A stretch of 56,848 nt of DNA from Nitrosomonas sp. Nm84 (GCF_003201565.1 NZ_QJJP01000024.1:1-56848); one strand, 5' to 3'. Numbered from the stretch's first letter, positions 17,454 to 26,314 are shown. The notes: generated by a model from the letters alone, not told the origin. Program-made: numbers and translations.

Positions 17454-18950
17454 TTGGTTGATGCGCTAAAAGACTTAAGTTTCCAAGCAGTATTCAATGC
17501 GGCAGAGGATGCAATGCTTTTGATTGAAGATTCTGGTCACATAGTGTTGGTAAATCCGGCTGCACAGAAATTGTTTGGTTATGCTGAAGATGAGCTAAGG
17601 GGGCAAGCGATTGAAATGCTTATAGCGCCACGATATCAAAAACAATATAGCTACTATCAAGAACTTTTTTTTAGCAAGCCGGTAAAACGTTTCATGAGTG
17701 CTGCCAATGAACTTGTCGCATTAGACCGCGACCGCAAGGAAATATTGTTAGATATTAGCCTCAGTCCCATAAAAGCACAGCGTCAACTTTATGCCTTGAT
17801 CATATTTAATGTTACCAGCCGACGACTTGAGGCCGAGGAGGCGCTTCGAGCCAGCGAAGAGCGCTTGCGCTTGGCCAAGCAGGCAGCAGGTTTAGGTATT
17901 TTCGATTACGACCTCAAACGTAATATCGTTTACTGGGATAAACAAATACGCAAACTATGGGGTAATGATTCCGATGAAACCATAAGTTATGAAGAATTCG
18001 TAGACAGGATACACCCCAAAGATCGTGAGGCGAGACAAGCAGCCATTGATTATGCAATGAATCCTACTGGTAACGGCGAATTCAAAGCGGAATATCGCGT
18101 TGTTAATCCAGTCGATGGCGTTGAACATTGGATATCTTCAGTGGGGCGAGTGTATTTCGAAAATGAACGTCCGAATCGGCTGATAGGCGTGACACGGGAC
18201 GTGACAGAGCAGAAAAATATCCAGAAAAAGCTACAAGCGCAGCGCCATGAAACAGAAGATATCCTTAAACAACAAGTGGCGGCGCGAACAGCTTCTGCGA
18301 TTGCCCATGAGCTTAACCAGCCGCTAGCCGCAATTTCTGTATATAGCGAAGTAATGTTGCACACATTACACAACGATGATATCAACTTCGAAAATCTAAA
18401 AAGAGTGCTTAAAGGCTGTGTGGAACAAGCGCAACGTGCTGGTCGTAGTTTACATGAATTGCTTGCTTTTCTACAGAAAGGCGAATTAGTGACCGAGCGG
18501 TTAAATCTCAATGATGTTGTAAACGAAGCACTAAAGATTGTATTTGATGATGATTATGTGAGATTCAATCCAGTGCTTCAACTGGAGCAAAATATTCCCG
18601 CTGTTCAGTGTAATCACACTCAAGTACAGAAAGTTTTGGTAAATCTATTTAGAAATGCGGCTGAAGCTATGCGTGCAACAGATTTACCAACATTAACGAT
18701 TACAACTTCGATGCAAACTTTGTCTGGAAAAGATATGGCTATGATAATAGTACAGGACAATGGGCCGGGTCTTGATCATGACATGGCTAAATGCATATTC
18801 GAGCCATTTTTTACGACCAAGCCAACGGGTATCGGTATGGGACTGGCTATTAGTCGTGCATTGATTGAAACCAATGGCGGTCAACTCTGGGTAGATCTTG
18901 ATGCTAAGCCAGGTGCTAAATTCCAATTTACTTTACCTTTTGCGCCATGA
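17454..18950 (+). CDS. PAS-domain sensor histidine kinase (FixL-like)
   Basis: The first PAS domain (about residues 8-125) has NPAAQKLFGYAEDELRG. The second PAS/PAC domain (about 135-265) has GIFDYDL and ends with VTEQKNIQ. The HisKA helix carries the phosphorylated histidine in SAIAHELNQPLAA. The HATPase domain has the N box NLFRNAAEAM and DNGPGL, and FEPFFTTKPTGIGMGLAISR. There are no membrane segments, so it is a cytoplasmic sensor. FixL proteins bind haem in a PAS domain. I cannot confirm a haem-ligand histidine here, so the signal is unknown. I prefer TTG at 17454, seven bases after AGGA. A TTG at 17436 also fits. It overlaps the response regulator as ATGA. Confidence 0.88.
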   Translation: MVDALKDLSFQAVFNAAEDAMLLIEDSGHIVLVNPAAQKLFGYAEDELRGQAIEMLIAPRYQKQYSYYQELFFSKPVKRFMSAANELVALDRDRKEILLDISLSPIKAQRQLYALIIFNVTSRRLEAEEALRASEERLRLAKQAAGLGIFDYDLKRNIVYWDKQIRKLWGNDSDETISYEEFVDRIHPKDREARQAAIDYAMNPTGNGEFKAEYRVVNPVDGVEHWISSVGRVYFENERPNRLIGVTRDVTEQKNIQKKLQAQRHETEDILKQQVAARTASAIAHELNQPLAAISVYSEVMLHTLHNDDINFENLKRVLKGCVEQAQRAGRSLHELLAFLQKGELVTERLNLNDVVNEALKIVFDDDYVRFNPVLQLEQNIPAVQCNHTQVQKVLVNLFRNAAEAMRATDLPTLTITTSMQTLSGKDMAMIIVQDNGPGLDHDMAKCIFEPFFTTKPTGIGMGLAISRALIETNGGQLWVDLDAKPGAKFQFTLPFAP

Positions 18951-19564
18951 GCACTCATGAACCAACCGTTTTTATCGTCGATGACGATGCGGCGGTGCGA
19001 GACTCACTCACGCTGATGATTGAACAGGCTGGCATTAAAGTACAGTCCTTCGAAAATGCGAAAACTTTCCTGCATGCTTATCGACCAGATTTTTTTGGTT
19101 GCATCATCATAGACATAAAAATGCCAGAAATGGATGGTCTGCAACTTCAAGAAGAATTATCTCGGCTTAAAATCGTAATGCCCATCATTTTCCTGACCGG
19201 GCATGGCGATATTCCGATGAGTGTCAAAGCGATCAAGGCTGGGGCGGTAGACTTTCTGACAAAACCGGTGATACGTGAGAAACTCTTAGTCTGCGTGCGC
19301 GCCTCGCTTGTAGAAGCTGAAAAGAGGTATGATGAGCTAGTACATAATCAGGATGTGATATCCTGTCTGCAGAAGCTCACTGAGCGTGAACGGGAAGTGA
19401 TGATTCTAGCTGTTCAAGGACGTTCCAATAAAGAGATTGGTTGTTTTCTGGGCATTAGCTATCGCACGGTAGAAATCCACAAATCCAAGATCATGCAGAA
19501 AACCGGTGCAACCAATTTGCTTGATCTAGCACGTATTGTCAGTGAGAGCGATAGGAGCCGATAA
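18947..19564 (+). CDS. FixJ/NarL-type response regulator
   Basis: The protein has 205 residues. The receiver domain has the acidic pocket VDDD at 11-14, phospho-acceptor D56 in IIIDIKMPEMDG, the threonine in FLTGHGDIPMSVKA and the lysine in FLTKPV. A LuxR-type helix-turn-helix follows (LTEREREVMILAVQGRSNKEIG, then TVEIHKSKIMQKTGA). It is translationally coupled to the kinase by a four-base overlap. A DNA target is not visible. The divergent AlgE-type porin is the most likely regulated gene by position. Confidence 0.92.
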   Translation: MSTHEPTVFIVDDDAAVRDSLTLMIEQAGIKVQSFENAKTFLHAYRPDFFGCIIIDIKMPEMDGLQLQEELSRLKIVMPIIFLTGHGDIPMSVKAIKAGAVDFLTKPVIREKLLVCVRASLVEAEKRYDELVHNQDVISCLQKLTEREREVMILAVQGRSNKEIGCFLGISYRTVEIHKSKIMQKTGATNLLDLARIVSESDRSR

Positions 19565-19691
19565 GCTTGATGATCGGTTACATTTATCAATACCCTATGG
19601 TCTTGCCACGGGATCGTTTATTCCTAGAGAATATTTGATCCTTCCTTTAGGTCATTCATAAATAAAAAGCCCGCCGAAACGGATTGTTATG

Positions 19692-19857
19692 TCAAGAATT
19701 CTTTCTGTGAAGAGTTTCCGGCTTCTTAAGAGAAGTGGTATTTGCTCCGGGGGGAAATTTTTTTAATTCAGAATCTTCTTGATCTTCTTTGAAGTTTATT
19801 ACTTCTCGTCCTAGTTGGTCACGAGCTACGTCAGAATCTTTTAATTGGGGAAATATC
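19692..19857 (-). pseudogene. Out-of-frame C-terminal extension of the hemerythrin-like protein
   Basis: Downstream of the A9 run the minus-strand -1 frame stays open to a TGA at 19694-19692. It begins KKIFPQLKDSDVARDQLGRE, which continues the hemerythrin family pattern that the in-frame product loses. Joined at the run, the protein would have about 186 residues. See the hemerythrin entry. Confidence 0.7.
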
Positions 19858-20251
19858 TTTTTTTTTCTTCTCTCACATGATGTTCAATATATTCTTTTAA
19901 TACCGTAACTTTTGCGTGATAATAGCTTTCATCCGGACTCATGGCTTGTAATTCGGCTATTAATTCTTTTGCACCAGCGTATTCGACATCTGCCTCGTCC
20001 ATTAAATCTTCATCGTCTATAACTACGCTTGCTACAGAATAAACTATTGTTTCTTCTGCCAATGTATGGAGAGTTAGTTCTGTACATATTTGTTGCACAA
20101 TTTTTGCTTTTTTATCATTACTACCTTTTTTTTCCTGAAGTTCTTCATATTCTGCAAAAAGAGATTTAATCTTTTTGTGGTCTTCTTTTAAAAGATTAGT
20201 CAGATTGGTTCGAGCAATTTGGTTTTTATTTTCAATGGTTTGATTTGTCAT
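19841..20251 (-). CDS. Hemerythrin HHE-domain protein, frame interrupted near the C-terminus
   Basis: The protein binds a non-haem di-iron centre and probably senses or stores oxygen or nitric oxide. The four-helix pattern is visible: KEDHKKIKSLF with the first histidine near 25, LTLHTLAEETIVY with HxxxE near 62-66, and YIEHHVREEKK near 122-132. The frame then ends as RYFPN. In the family the sequence should continue as KIFPxxK, which is found in the -1 frame directly after a run of nine A (minus strand, 19858-19866). The in-frame product still has the metal-binding helices. The gene is flanked by the two-component pair and the sbcB repeat, with no operon partner. Confidence 0.85.
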   Translation of the reverse strand: MTNQTIENKNQIARTNLTNLLKEDHKKIKSLFAEYEELQEKKGSNDKKAKIVQQICTELTLHTLAEETIVYSVASVVIDDEDLMDEADVEYAGAKELIAELQAMSPDESYYHAKVTVLKEYIEHHVREEKKRYFPN

Positions 20252-20424
20252 AATGCAACTCTTTCTTATAATGAAGAAGAATTGATTATGCTTAGATACC
20301 TACCTACCGTCAGTACGTAAACACACACACGCGAGTTACTACCTATGCAATTAAGATATTGGAATGAAGTGAGATCGGGTTGGTAGTTAGTTCGTAAACG
20401 AGCAGATGTGTAATCACTTTCAAC

Positions 20425-20564
20425 CAGGCCGTTGAAAAACTATCTGCGTTGCCGCTACGGTGTTAAAAACAAGCTCAAAATGCTCATTTATTACGCATAA
20501 ACTGCGCTTTCTCGCCTGTTTTTGCCTTGTATCGGCTACCTCGAAAACGTTTTTCAACTGCCTG
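20425..20564. repeat. MITE-like repeat with near-perfect terminal inverted repeats
   Basis: The 140-base element is bounded by CAGGCCGTTGAAAAAC (20425-20440) and GTTTTTCAACTGCCTG (20549-20564). These are inverted copies that differ at one of 16 positions. The interior has no coding potential, and much of it looks like dispersed non-coding repeats seen in betaproteobacteria. That last point is from memory and not tested. The right end overlaps the end of sbcB and supplies its stop codon. Confidence 0.65.
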
Positions 20565-21987
20565 CTAGAGAATCTCTCCATGCTTCCAGTTCGCCCAGTA
20601 TCCTTCCGACACTTCCGTCTGCTTGATATGTCTCACGCAATACCGCAATCTGCGCGGAGAATTCGGCAAGGGTAATGCTTCCGCCGCCAATACCTTGCGC
20701 CAGACGTTGCAGACGCATCTGTTCCCAATGTTCCATTTCTGCTGATGTCAGTGTGTCCGGCCAATTACGGGCGCGATAGCGAAATAGCAGCTCAGGAAGT
20801 CGCTTGTCATGAAAATCAATTTGCATCTTTGCCAGTTGTTGCGGTGAAGCGCGCCGTATCCGTGCCAACGATGTAGCATCCGCATTATCCAGAAAACCAT
20901 CATACAAGGCCGCATCCACATCACCGGACGATTCAAATGTTCGGCTGGTATACGCGGCGGCCACGCGCTGAAAGAAATCCTGATGCGTACACAGTGTTTG
21001 CCAATGCCGGTAACACGCGTCCATATCGAGCGCGATGCGTTCAGCGGCTTCAACGTCCAGGGCATTGCGCGGCGCCAGTGCTGGGCATTTATTGATCTTC
21101 ACCGATTTCACCGGCAGTCGTTGCATGCCTTCGGGCAACTCGTCGTTGCGGGTAAACAAATATTGACTCAGATCGTCCACGCTGAGCGGTAGAAACATGT
21201 CCGGGTCATGCCGCAAATCGTACACCAACACGCTGTTGTTGTTACCTGGCTCTGTGATCAATGGCATGACCAGAGAGGTGCAGCCGGTTTTTGCCGGATA
21301 CATGCGCGTGGTATGCAGCACCGGATTGTGGGTGACTAGATCAAGCTGGCCTGCCGCCTTGCGCTTATCCCGCAATTGCAACAGCCAGTCGTACAGACGC
21401 GGTTGTTGCGTGCGCAGCAGACGTGCCAGCGCAATGGTGGCGCGCACATCGGATAACGCATCATGTGCGGATTCATGCTGAATGCCATTGGCCGCCACCA
21501 AATCTTCCAAGCGGAAACTGGGTTGGCCTTCTTCATGTTGCGACCAATGGATACCGGCGGGGCGCAGGGCATACGTCATGCGCACCAGATCAATGATGTC
21601 CCAGCGTGAATTGCCTTGCTGCCATTCCCGTGCATAGGGATCATAGAAATTGCGGTACAGCGTAAACCGCGTGACTTCATCGTCAAATCGCAGCGAATTG
21701 TAGCCGACACCACAAGTGTTCGGCTGCGAAAATTCGGCATGGATACGCGCGATAAATTCCGGTTCTGGTAGCCCTTTTGCATCAGCGAGTTGCGGTGTAA
21801 TGCCGGTGAGTAAGCAGGCTTCCGGGTGCGGCAGGAAATCGCGAGCTGGCTTGCAGTAAATAACCAGCGGTTCGCCGATTTCGTTCAGTGCCTCATCGGT
21901 GCGCACGCCCGCAAACTGGGCGGGGCGGTCGCGTCTCGGGTCGGCGCCAAAAGTTTCGTAGTCATGCCAGTAAAAGGTAATGGGCAT
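20554..21987 (-). CDS. sbcB: Exodeoxyribonuclease I
   Basis: This is a 3'-5' single-strand DNA exonuclease for mismatch repair and recombination. The 477 residues have the full family length. The DEDDh exonuclease domain begins FYWHDYETFGADPRRDR, with catalytic D and E near 9-11. It continues with GYNSLRFDDEVTRF and HDALSDVRATIALARLL. The SH3-like and helical C-terminal domains follow (NKCPALAP, then RYRARNWPDTL). The last codons and the TGA lie in the terminal repeat of the adjoining MITE-like element, so the C-terminus may have been reset by its insertion. Confidence 0.95.
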   Translation of the reverse strand: MPITFYWHDYETFGADPRRDRPAQFAGVRTDEALNEIGEPLVIYCKPARDFLPHPEACLLTGITPQLADAKGLPEPEFIARIHAEFSQPNTCGVGYNSLRFDDEVTRFTLYRNFYDPYAREWQQGNSRWDIIDLVRMTYALRPAGIHWSQHEEGQPSFRLEDLVAANGIQHESAHDALSDVRATIALARLLRTQQPRLYDWLLQLRDKRKAAGQLDLVTHNPVLHTTRMYPAKTGCTSLVMPLITEPGNNNSVLVYDLRHDPDMFLPLSVDDLSQYLFTRNDELPEGMQRLPVKSVKINKCPALAPRNALDVEAAERIALDMDACYRHWQTLCTHQDFFQRVAAAYTSRTFESSGDVDAALYDGFLDNADATSLARIRRASPQQLAKMQIDFHDKRLPELLFRYRARNWPDTLTSAEMEHWEQMRLQRLAQGIGGGSITLAEFSAQIAVLRETYQADGSVGRILGELEAWRDSLAGS

Positions 21988-22109
21988 CGTGCGTATGGAT
22001 TTTAAAAAATTAAGGAGCCGCTGAATACTTGCTCGGCAACTGGCTCATTGCGCAATTATAGTGGTATCTTACGCAAAAATTCTTAAACTCAATGAAAGGA
22101 CAAAATAAT

Positions 22110-22490
22110 ATGGCACGTAAACTCATCAGCTCAGGTTCCACCTTTGAACACGAAATCGGCTACTCGCGCGCGGTGGTCGAAGGCAATTGGATTCTGGTTT
22201 CCGGCACGACCGGCTTTGATTACAACAAAATGACCATTTCCGATGATTTATTGGAGCAGGCGGAACAATGCTTCAAGAACATCGAAGCGGCACTCAATCA
22301 AGCCGGATCAAGCATGAAGGATGTCGTGCGTGTCACGTATGTGTTTCCCAAAGCGGAAGATTTTGAAAAATGCTGGCCGATCATGCGCAAGTATCTGGGC
22401 GATGTCAGACCGTCCGCCATGATGCTTGCGGCGGGTTTATCCGATCCGCGCATGAAGATTGAAATTCAGGTGACAGCTTATCGTGATTGA
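22110..22490 (+). CDS. RidA/YjgF-family protein
   Basis: The protein has 126 residues from the ATG at 22110, which has AAAGGA nine bases upstream. An ATG at 22092 overlaps that ribosome site and is less likely. The YjgF/RidA fold is clear: SGTTGFDYNK, the helix with QAEQCFKNIEAALNQAG, VVRVTYVFP and the C-terminal RMKIEIQVTAYRD. The typical active-site arginine of RidA enzymes that hydrolyse reactive enamines is in the VRPSAMM region (R). The exact subfamily differs from canonical RidA, so deaminase activity is probable but not certain. Confidence 0.9.
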   Translation: MARKLISSGSTFEHEIGYSRAVVEGNWILVSGTTGFDYNKMTISDDLLEQAEQCFKNIEAALNQAGSSMKDVVRVTYVFPKAEDFEKCWPIMRKYLGDVRPSAMMLAAGLSDPRMKIEIQVTAYRD

Positions 22491-22592
22491 AAACTGATGA
22501 CAGGAAGAATGGGGGTTTCTGTGTTATGGATCAATAGAAGAGCTTTTAACATTGCTCCAGTGCTGAGCTATCAATGATGATTTTTTGAACGG

Positions 22593-23603
22593 TCAATTTT
22601 TATTCATACTAAAAAGCCTGATCAATAGAATGCCAACCATGCCACCTGCTGAATCAATGAGGAAATCGGTGACCAAGGGAGTTCGTCCGTTGATATAGAG
22701 TTGTACAATCTCAGTGCCGCTGGCCATCATCAGAATGATGGCCATGATTTGAGCCACAGGCTGTTTTTTCAGCATTAAACCAAGAATCAGTCCCAGTAAG
22801 AAAAAGAAGCACACGTGCCAGACTTTGGATAAATCCCATGGAATGATTGTTTTAAACGCAGGACTTTCTGCGTCAATCTGCGTTTCGACTTGATGCGATA
22901 CTAAGTCTTTCATATAACCCGGCAGGCTCGTCCCTATGACAATGGAAATAAAGGCAAAAGCCAGCAATACACGGGCAAGCGTGGATCTTTTATCTGCAAA
23001 AAGGCATGAGCCGACCAGTAACAGAAAAAAAGCGCCCCATGAAACAAGAGTAATATTTCTGATCCACAGATAGGCTTGGGTTTCGCTCACAGGATAAAGC
23101 TGCATATTCCTTACTTGAAGTGAACCCGTGGATTGATTGAGTTCTGCGATCACGCGGACGCCTTGGGTTTTAGGCGTCACGTAAAAAAAATTATGGTAAT
23201 TTTTCCAATCATGGGTGCCGGTCAGCGAGGTGACAGTGAGTGGCAGATCCCAACGATCCTCCTTCCCATCATTTTGCACCAATATCAGTCTTGCTAGGCT
23301 CCATGGCTTCTTGCCTGGTACCACGTTGTCGCATTTGACCTCAGCGGAAAACATTAATACTGCACCATGTTCAACCGGTGGAAGATACTGGTGAACGCTG
23401 ACGCCGGTTCGCGGATCACTGGAAAAAAGCGTCAATTGATTTCCCACGACATCAATCCGGTTGTCTCCGGATACCTTGGAAATCCAGTTGCCGGTCAAAA
23501 GCTCGGATCCAACTTGTTGATAGCGATCAACCCATATTTGACAGGCAAAGGTTGCAGCTACCAGAAGAATAAAGAGAAAGCTATTTGTTTTGAACAAAGG
23601 CAT
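22593..23603 (-). CDS. VanZ-like membrane protein with an extracytoplasmic N-terminal domain
   Basis: The protein has 336 residues. An N-terminal membrane anchor (about 7-25) is followed by a soluble region of about 150 residues with a jelly-roll-like feel (residues 30-175). Four to five membrane segments then match the VanZ-like domain: near 185-205, 212-230, 262-282, 287-300 and 312-330. The last part has EIVQLYINGRTPLVTDFLIDSAGG, the family signature. VanZ-like proteins have been tied to glycopeptide tolerance and cell-envelope polymer metabolism. The role here is not known. The soluble domain suggests carbohydrate or lipid binding. Confidence 0.78.
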   Translation of the reverse strand: MPLFKTNSFLFILLVAATFACQIWVDRYQQVGSELLTGNWISKVSGDNRIDVVGNQLTLFSSDPRTGVSVHQYLPPVEHGAVLMFSAEVKCDNVVPGKKPWSLARLILVQNDGKEDRWDLPLTVTSLTGTHDWKNYHNFFYVTPKTQGVRVIAELNQSTGSLQVRNMQLYPVSETQAYLWIRNITLVSWGAFFLLLVGSCLFADKRSTLARVLLAFAFISIVIGTSLPGYMKDLVSHQVETQIDAESPAFKTIIPWDLSKVWHVCFFFLLGLILGLMLKKQPVAQIMAIILMMASGTEIVQLYINGRTPLVTDFLIDSAGGMVGILLIRLFSMNKN

Positions 23604-23736
23604 ACGATAGATACTGGAATGTTTTTATATCAGGGTTGCTATTAAGTTTTGGACCAGGAAATGCTATCACCTCTCCAATGAACCCCGGTTTATCTATGTA
23701 TGCCGACAGGCAAGGCGGTTTGCAACGTTCTTTAAT

Positions 23737-23811
23737 CTAGAAATATTGAACCATTAAGGCTATATATCCAACAATAAAAATAGCCATGACAATAATAACA
23801 AGCTTTTTCAT
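23737..23811 (-). CDS. 24-residue single-pass membrane peptide
   Basis: On the minus strand, AAAGGAG is followed by eight to nine bases and an ATG at 23811. The frame codes MKKLVIIVMAIFIVGYIALM plus VQYF and stops at 23739-23737. It has a positive N-terminus and one hydrophobic helix that spans nearly the whole peptide, the plan of bacterial small membrane proteins. The strong ribosome site is the main support. There is no neighbour within 150 bases to share an operon. A chance frame cannot be excluded. Confidence 0.55.
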   Translation of the reverse strand: MKKLVIIVMAIFIVGYIALMVQYF

Positions 23812-24269
23812 CGAGTTAGCTCCTTTCAGTTAGATGTTGATTAATCATTGCTGAGTAATAGCACATAAGTAAAACGCATCCTATACTTTGTCGTCAAGTG
23901 CTATTCGTTTGTCTTTCTTTGCGTCATTCGAGTTCGGATCATTGTTCGTTAAGATATTAACAGAGCGTTGTGTGGTGGAGATAAAGTCTATGCCCTTTAA
24001 TCTGTAGTAGCTCAAACTCGATCTAACGGCTTTAAAAGCTAATCATCCCTGCAGTCTTTATGTGACGAATGCCACAACGATGCGTTTGAGAGTCTCGAGG
24101 GAATAGTCATATAAATAGCTGTGAGTGTGATAAATGTCATAGAGAATTCATTGACCTTGCAATATGATCCGCGCTGTAACGAAGAAGCTGATTGCCGAGA
24201 ATAAAGGTAATGGCTTGTGAGTTATGGCGGCATTCGATTGAATTTCAAACAATACTAAAGGAGCACAAG
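23812..24269. other. Long leader region before the exported PPC-like protein
   Basis: There are 458 bases without a supported gene. The region separates the small membrane peptide (leftward) from the exported protein (rightward), so it must hold promoters for both. I could not identify clear -35/-10 boxes. A start at 24192 would extend the next gene but lacks a ribosome site. Confidence 0.5.
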
Positions 24270-25094
24270 ATGGGGATGCATAATATGTCTGCTTTGAAAT
24301 TGGTTAGGATTACACTGATGGTTCCGGTGTTGCTATGGCTAAGTATGTCTCTGGCCATCGCAGCACCGCCTTCCAATGACGACTTTGATAGCGCCATTAC
24401 AGTAACTGAGCCGCTGCCATTTACTGATGGTACGAATACGCTTGAGGCGACAACGGCTCCGGATGATCCGGATTGCTTTGGACAAGGACCTACAGTGTGG
24501 TACTCATTCACCCCAACCGAAAACATGCGAATCCAGGCCAAAACTTTTGGCAGTGATTACGATACCACTCTTTCAGTGTATACCGGCACACGCGGCAATC
24601 TCTCTCAAATTGCCTGCAACGACGATGCAGGAAGTGTTCAGTCATCAGCGGTTTTCGATGTTGTTGCTGGTCAGACTTATTTCTTCATGGTTGGAGCATT
24701 TGGCGGTGGAGCGGGTGGCAATTTGGTATTCACAGTCGCAACAGCTCCACAGCCCGTTACAGTCGACTTCAGCATTGATCCGATCGGTTCATTGGATCGG
24801 GTAGGAAATGTCACAATCCGCGGTATCGTGAACTGCTCGGCGCCATTATTTATTAACGTGTCTGGCGAGCTTAAACAAAATACCGGACGCGTCTTTATCC
24901 TGGGTTTCTTAGGTACTGCCTTTATGTGTAACGGTAGCAATACGCCATGGGAAGCGATAGTCATTCCTGAAAATGGACGCTTTGCAGGCGGACCGACCAA
25001 AGCCTTTGCGAACATATTCGCTGTTGATCCGAATACAGGTGAGTTTATCCAAAGTTCAGCATCTGCTACCGTGAAGCTGAAACGTTCACAGTAA
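24270..25094 (+). CDS. Exported protein with a PPC-like (pre-peptidase C-terminal type) beta domain
   Basis: The protein has 274 residues from the ATG at 24270, which follows AAAGGAG. The signal peptide runs to AMS-type residues near LAIA-APPSND. The N-terminal half (about 35-165) begins SNDDFDSAITV and includes GPTVWYSFTPTENMRIQAKTF and a YDTTLSVYTG segment. These patterns are seen in PPC-type domains attached to secreted enzymes. The C-terminal half has no recognised family. No catalytic motif is present, so it may be an adhesive or binding protein. It stands alone between long spacers. Confidence 0.72.
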   Translation: MGMHNMSALKLVRITLMVPVLLWLSMSLAIAAPPSNDDFDSAITVTEPLPFTDGTNTLEATTAPDDPDCFGQGPTVWYSFTPTENMRIQAKTFGSDYDTTLSVYTGTRGNLSQIACNDDAGSVQSSAVFDVVAGQTYFFMVGAFGGGAGGNLVFTVATAPQPVTVDFSIDPIGSLDRVGNVTIRGIVNCSAPLFINVSGELKQNTGRVFILGFLGTAFMCNGSNTPWEAIVIPENGRFAGGPTKAFANIFAVDPNTGEFIQSSASATVKLKRSQ

Positions 25095-25109
25095 CCTCTT
25101 GGTAGTACC

Positions 25110-25136
25110 GACAGATTACTGGGGGGGGGATCTGTC
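25110..25136 (+). terminator. Possible terminator after the PPC-like gene
   Basis: GACAGAT (25110-25116) and ATCTGTC (25130-25136) form a seven-base stem with a loop that includes nine consecutive Gs. It is 16 bases past the stop codon. A T-rich stretch follows only after several C and T bases, so termination is plausible but weak. Confidence 0.38.
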
Positions 25137-25322
25137 CCTCTCTATTATTATTTTTAGCAAATAAGTGATCAAGGAAATCAGGATAAAGATAATGTGCGTT
25201 AGGGATCGGGCAGCATGCCCTCAGAGGGGGCATATCCTTCGCGCCAGTCGGCGACGGCTACTCTTATCTCGCAATAATCTGACAGGTAAGGCTTACAAGG
25301 CTTTGGAAATATAAATTTTAAG

Positions 25323-25799
25323 TCAGGCAGATGGATTCAAAGAGTTTATTATGACATCTCGCACCACTTGAGCGCGATAACTTGATCTAGATGGAAAGCG
25401 TAACAGTTTAAAACCAGCAGTCATGCATGCTTTTTCTACGAAACTGCTTTTAGCGCGCGCTTCTCGCCGGATATTGTTGGTATCATCTAACTCCAAAACA
25501 GCAACTATCGTGAGCGTTCGTTTTTCACAAAGTATGTAATCAAAATGCTGAGGCGGAATTCTATAGATTGCAGCACTACAACTTCGTACATTAAAAATTT
25601 CATCCGGCGTAAGCACGTCAGTAATACGCACTTTTGCAAATATCTCATAATCATTTGATAAAGATTCTTTTAACGCGAGCAAAAAAGAATGCTCGGTGCT
25701 AGAAAGTATTTCTTCCTGGGACTCATATTTAAAATGAGAAGATTTCTTGCGAAATTTCAACAATGTAAATGTCTTACTAAAAATTGCAACAATATTCAT
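25323..25799 (-). CDS. DUF2726-family protein
   Basis: The protein has 158 residues. The family pattern is plain: LSSTEHSFLLALKESL, then IFAKVRITDVLTPDE, then HFDYILCEKRTLTIVAVLELDD and finally FVEKACMTAGFKLLRFPSRSSY. DUF2726 domains resemble restriction-endonuclease-like folds with the E/D-x-K core and often occur in helicase or topoisomerase-like proteins. Here the domain stands alone, without a partner in the window. Nuclease activity is only a structural guess. The gene is AT-rich compared with the surrounding housekeeping genes. Confidence 0.8.
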   Translation of the reverse strand: MNIVAIFSKTFTLLKFRKKSSHFKYESQEEILSSTEHSFLLALKESLSNDYEIFAKVRITDVLTPDEIFNVRSCSAAIYRIPPQHFDYILCEKRTLTIVAVLELDDTNNIRREARAKSSFVEKACMTAGFKLLRFPSRSSYRAQVVRDVIINSLNPSA

Positions 25800-26005
25800 A
25801 ATTGAATGTTAGCTGACCAAAGAGTAAGGTTATCGGCAATAAAGAAGGAGCTCTAAAGGCGTTCGGAAAAATAGTGTGACCGGGATAAAGAAAGCCTGTT
25901 TTAGTCAAGCGTTAAAAACTGTTTTATAAAAAGCACATTAGATTACTATTGAATATATAATAAATAACTCATTGATCAATTTGATAGCTTGTCGATAATT
26001 ACAAA

Positions 26006-26314
26006 ATGAAAGAAGAAATTAAACAAAGATTGGAAAAGCATGAAACCTGGCAGCGTGTACTCTATATGTTATTTTTCATTTTCATCTATACGATTTCAAA
26101 ATTTCTAATTGTTGGTGTCATGTTATTTCAGTTCGTTACTATTATTTTGACCGGTAACATAAATGAGCAATTGCTGAAATTTGGCCAGAATCTGAGTACG
26201 TATCTTTATCAAATTACAATATTTTTGACTTATAACAGCGAACAACGTCCATTCCCCTTCAGCGCATGGCCAGATGGCGCACCTAATCAGAAAGCTTATT
26301 ATCTTGACGAATAA
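26006..26314 (+). CDS. DUF4389-family small membrane protein
   Basis: The protein has 102 residues with two hydrophobic stretches (about 20-45 and 50-60) and one near 75-85. The C-terminal motif QRPFPFSAWPDG is the hallmark of DUF4389 proteins, which are small inner-membrane proteins of unknown function. Length is normal. The ATG at 26006 has only a weak ribosome site (AAAATG context). No operon partner is visible. Confidence 0.82.
   Translation: MKEEIKQRLEKHETWQRVLYMLFFIFIYTISKFLIVGVMLFQFVTIILTGNINEQLLKFGQNLSTYLYQITIFLTYNSEQRPFPFSAWPDGAPNQKAYYLDE

Noticed and set aside
20310..20336. Short ACAC-rich stretch as a microsatellite
   Set aside because: Only a few repeat units, with no sign of variable length or functional context.
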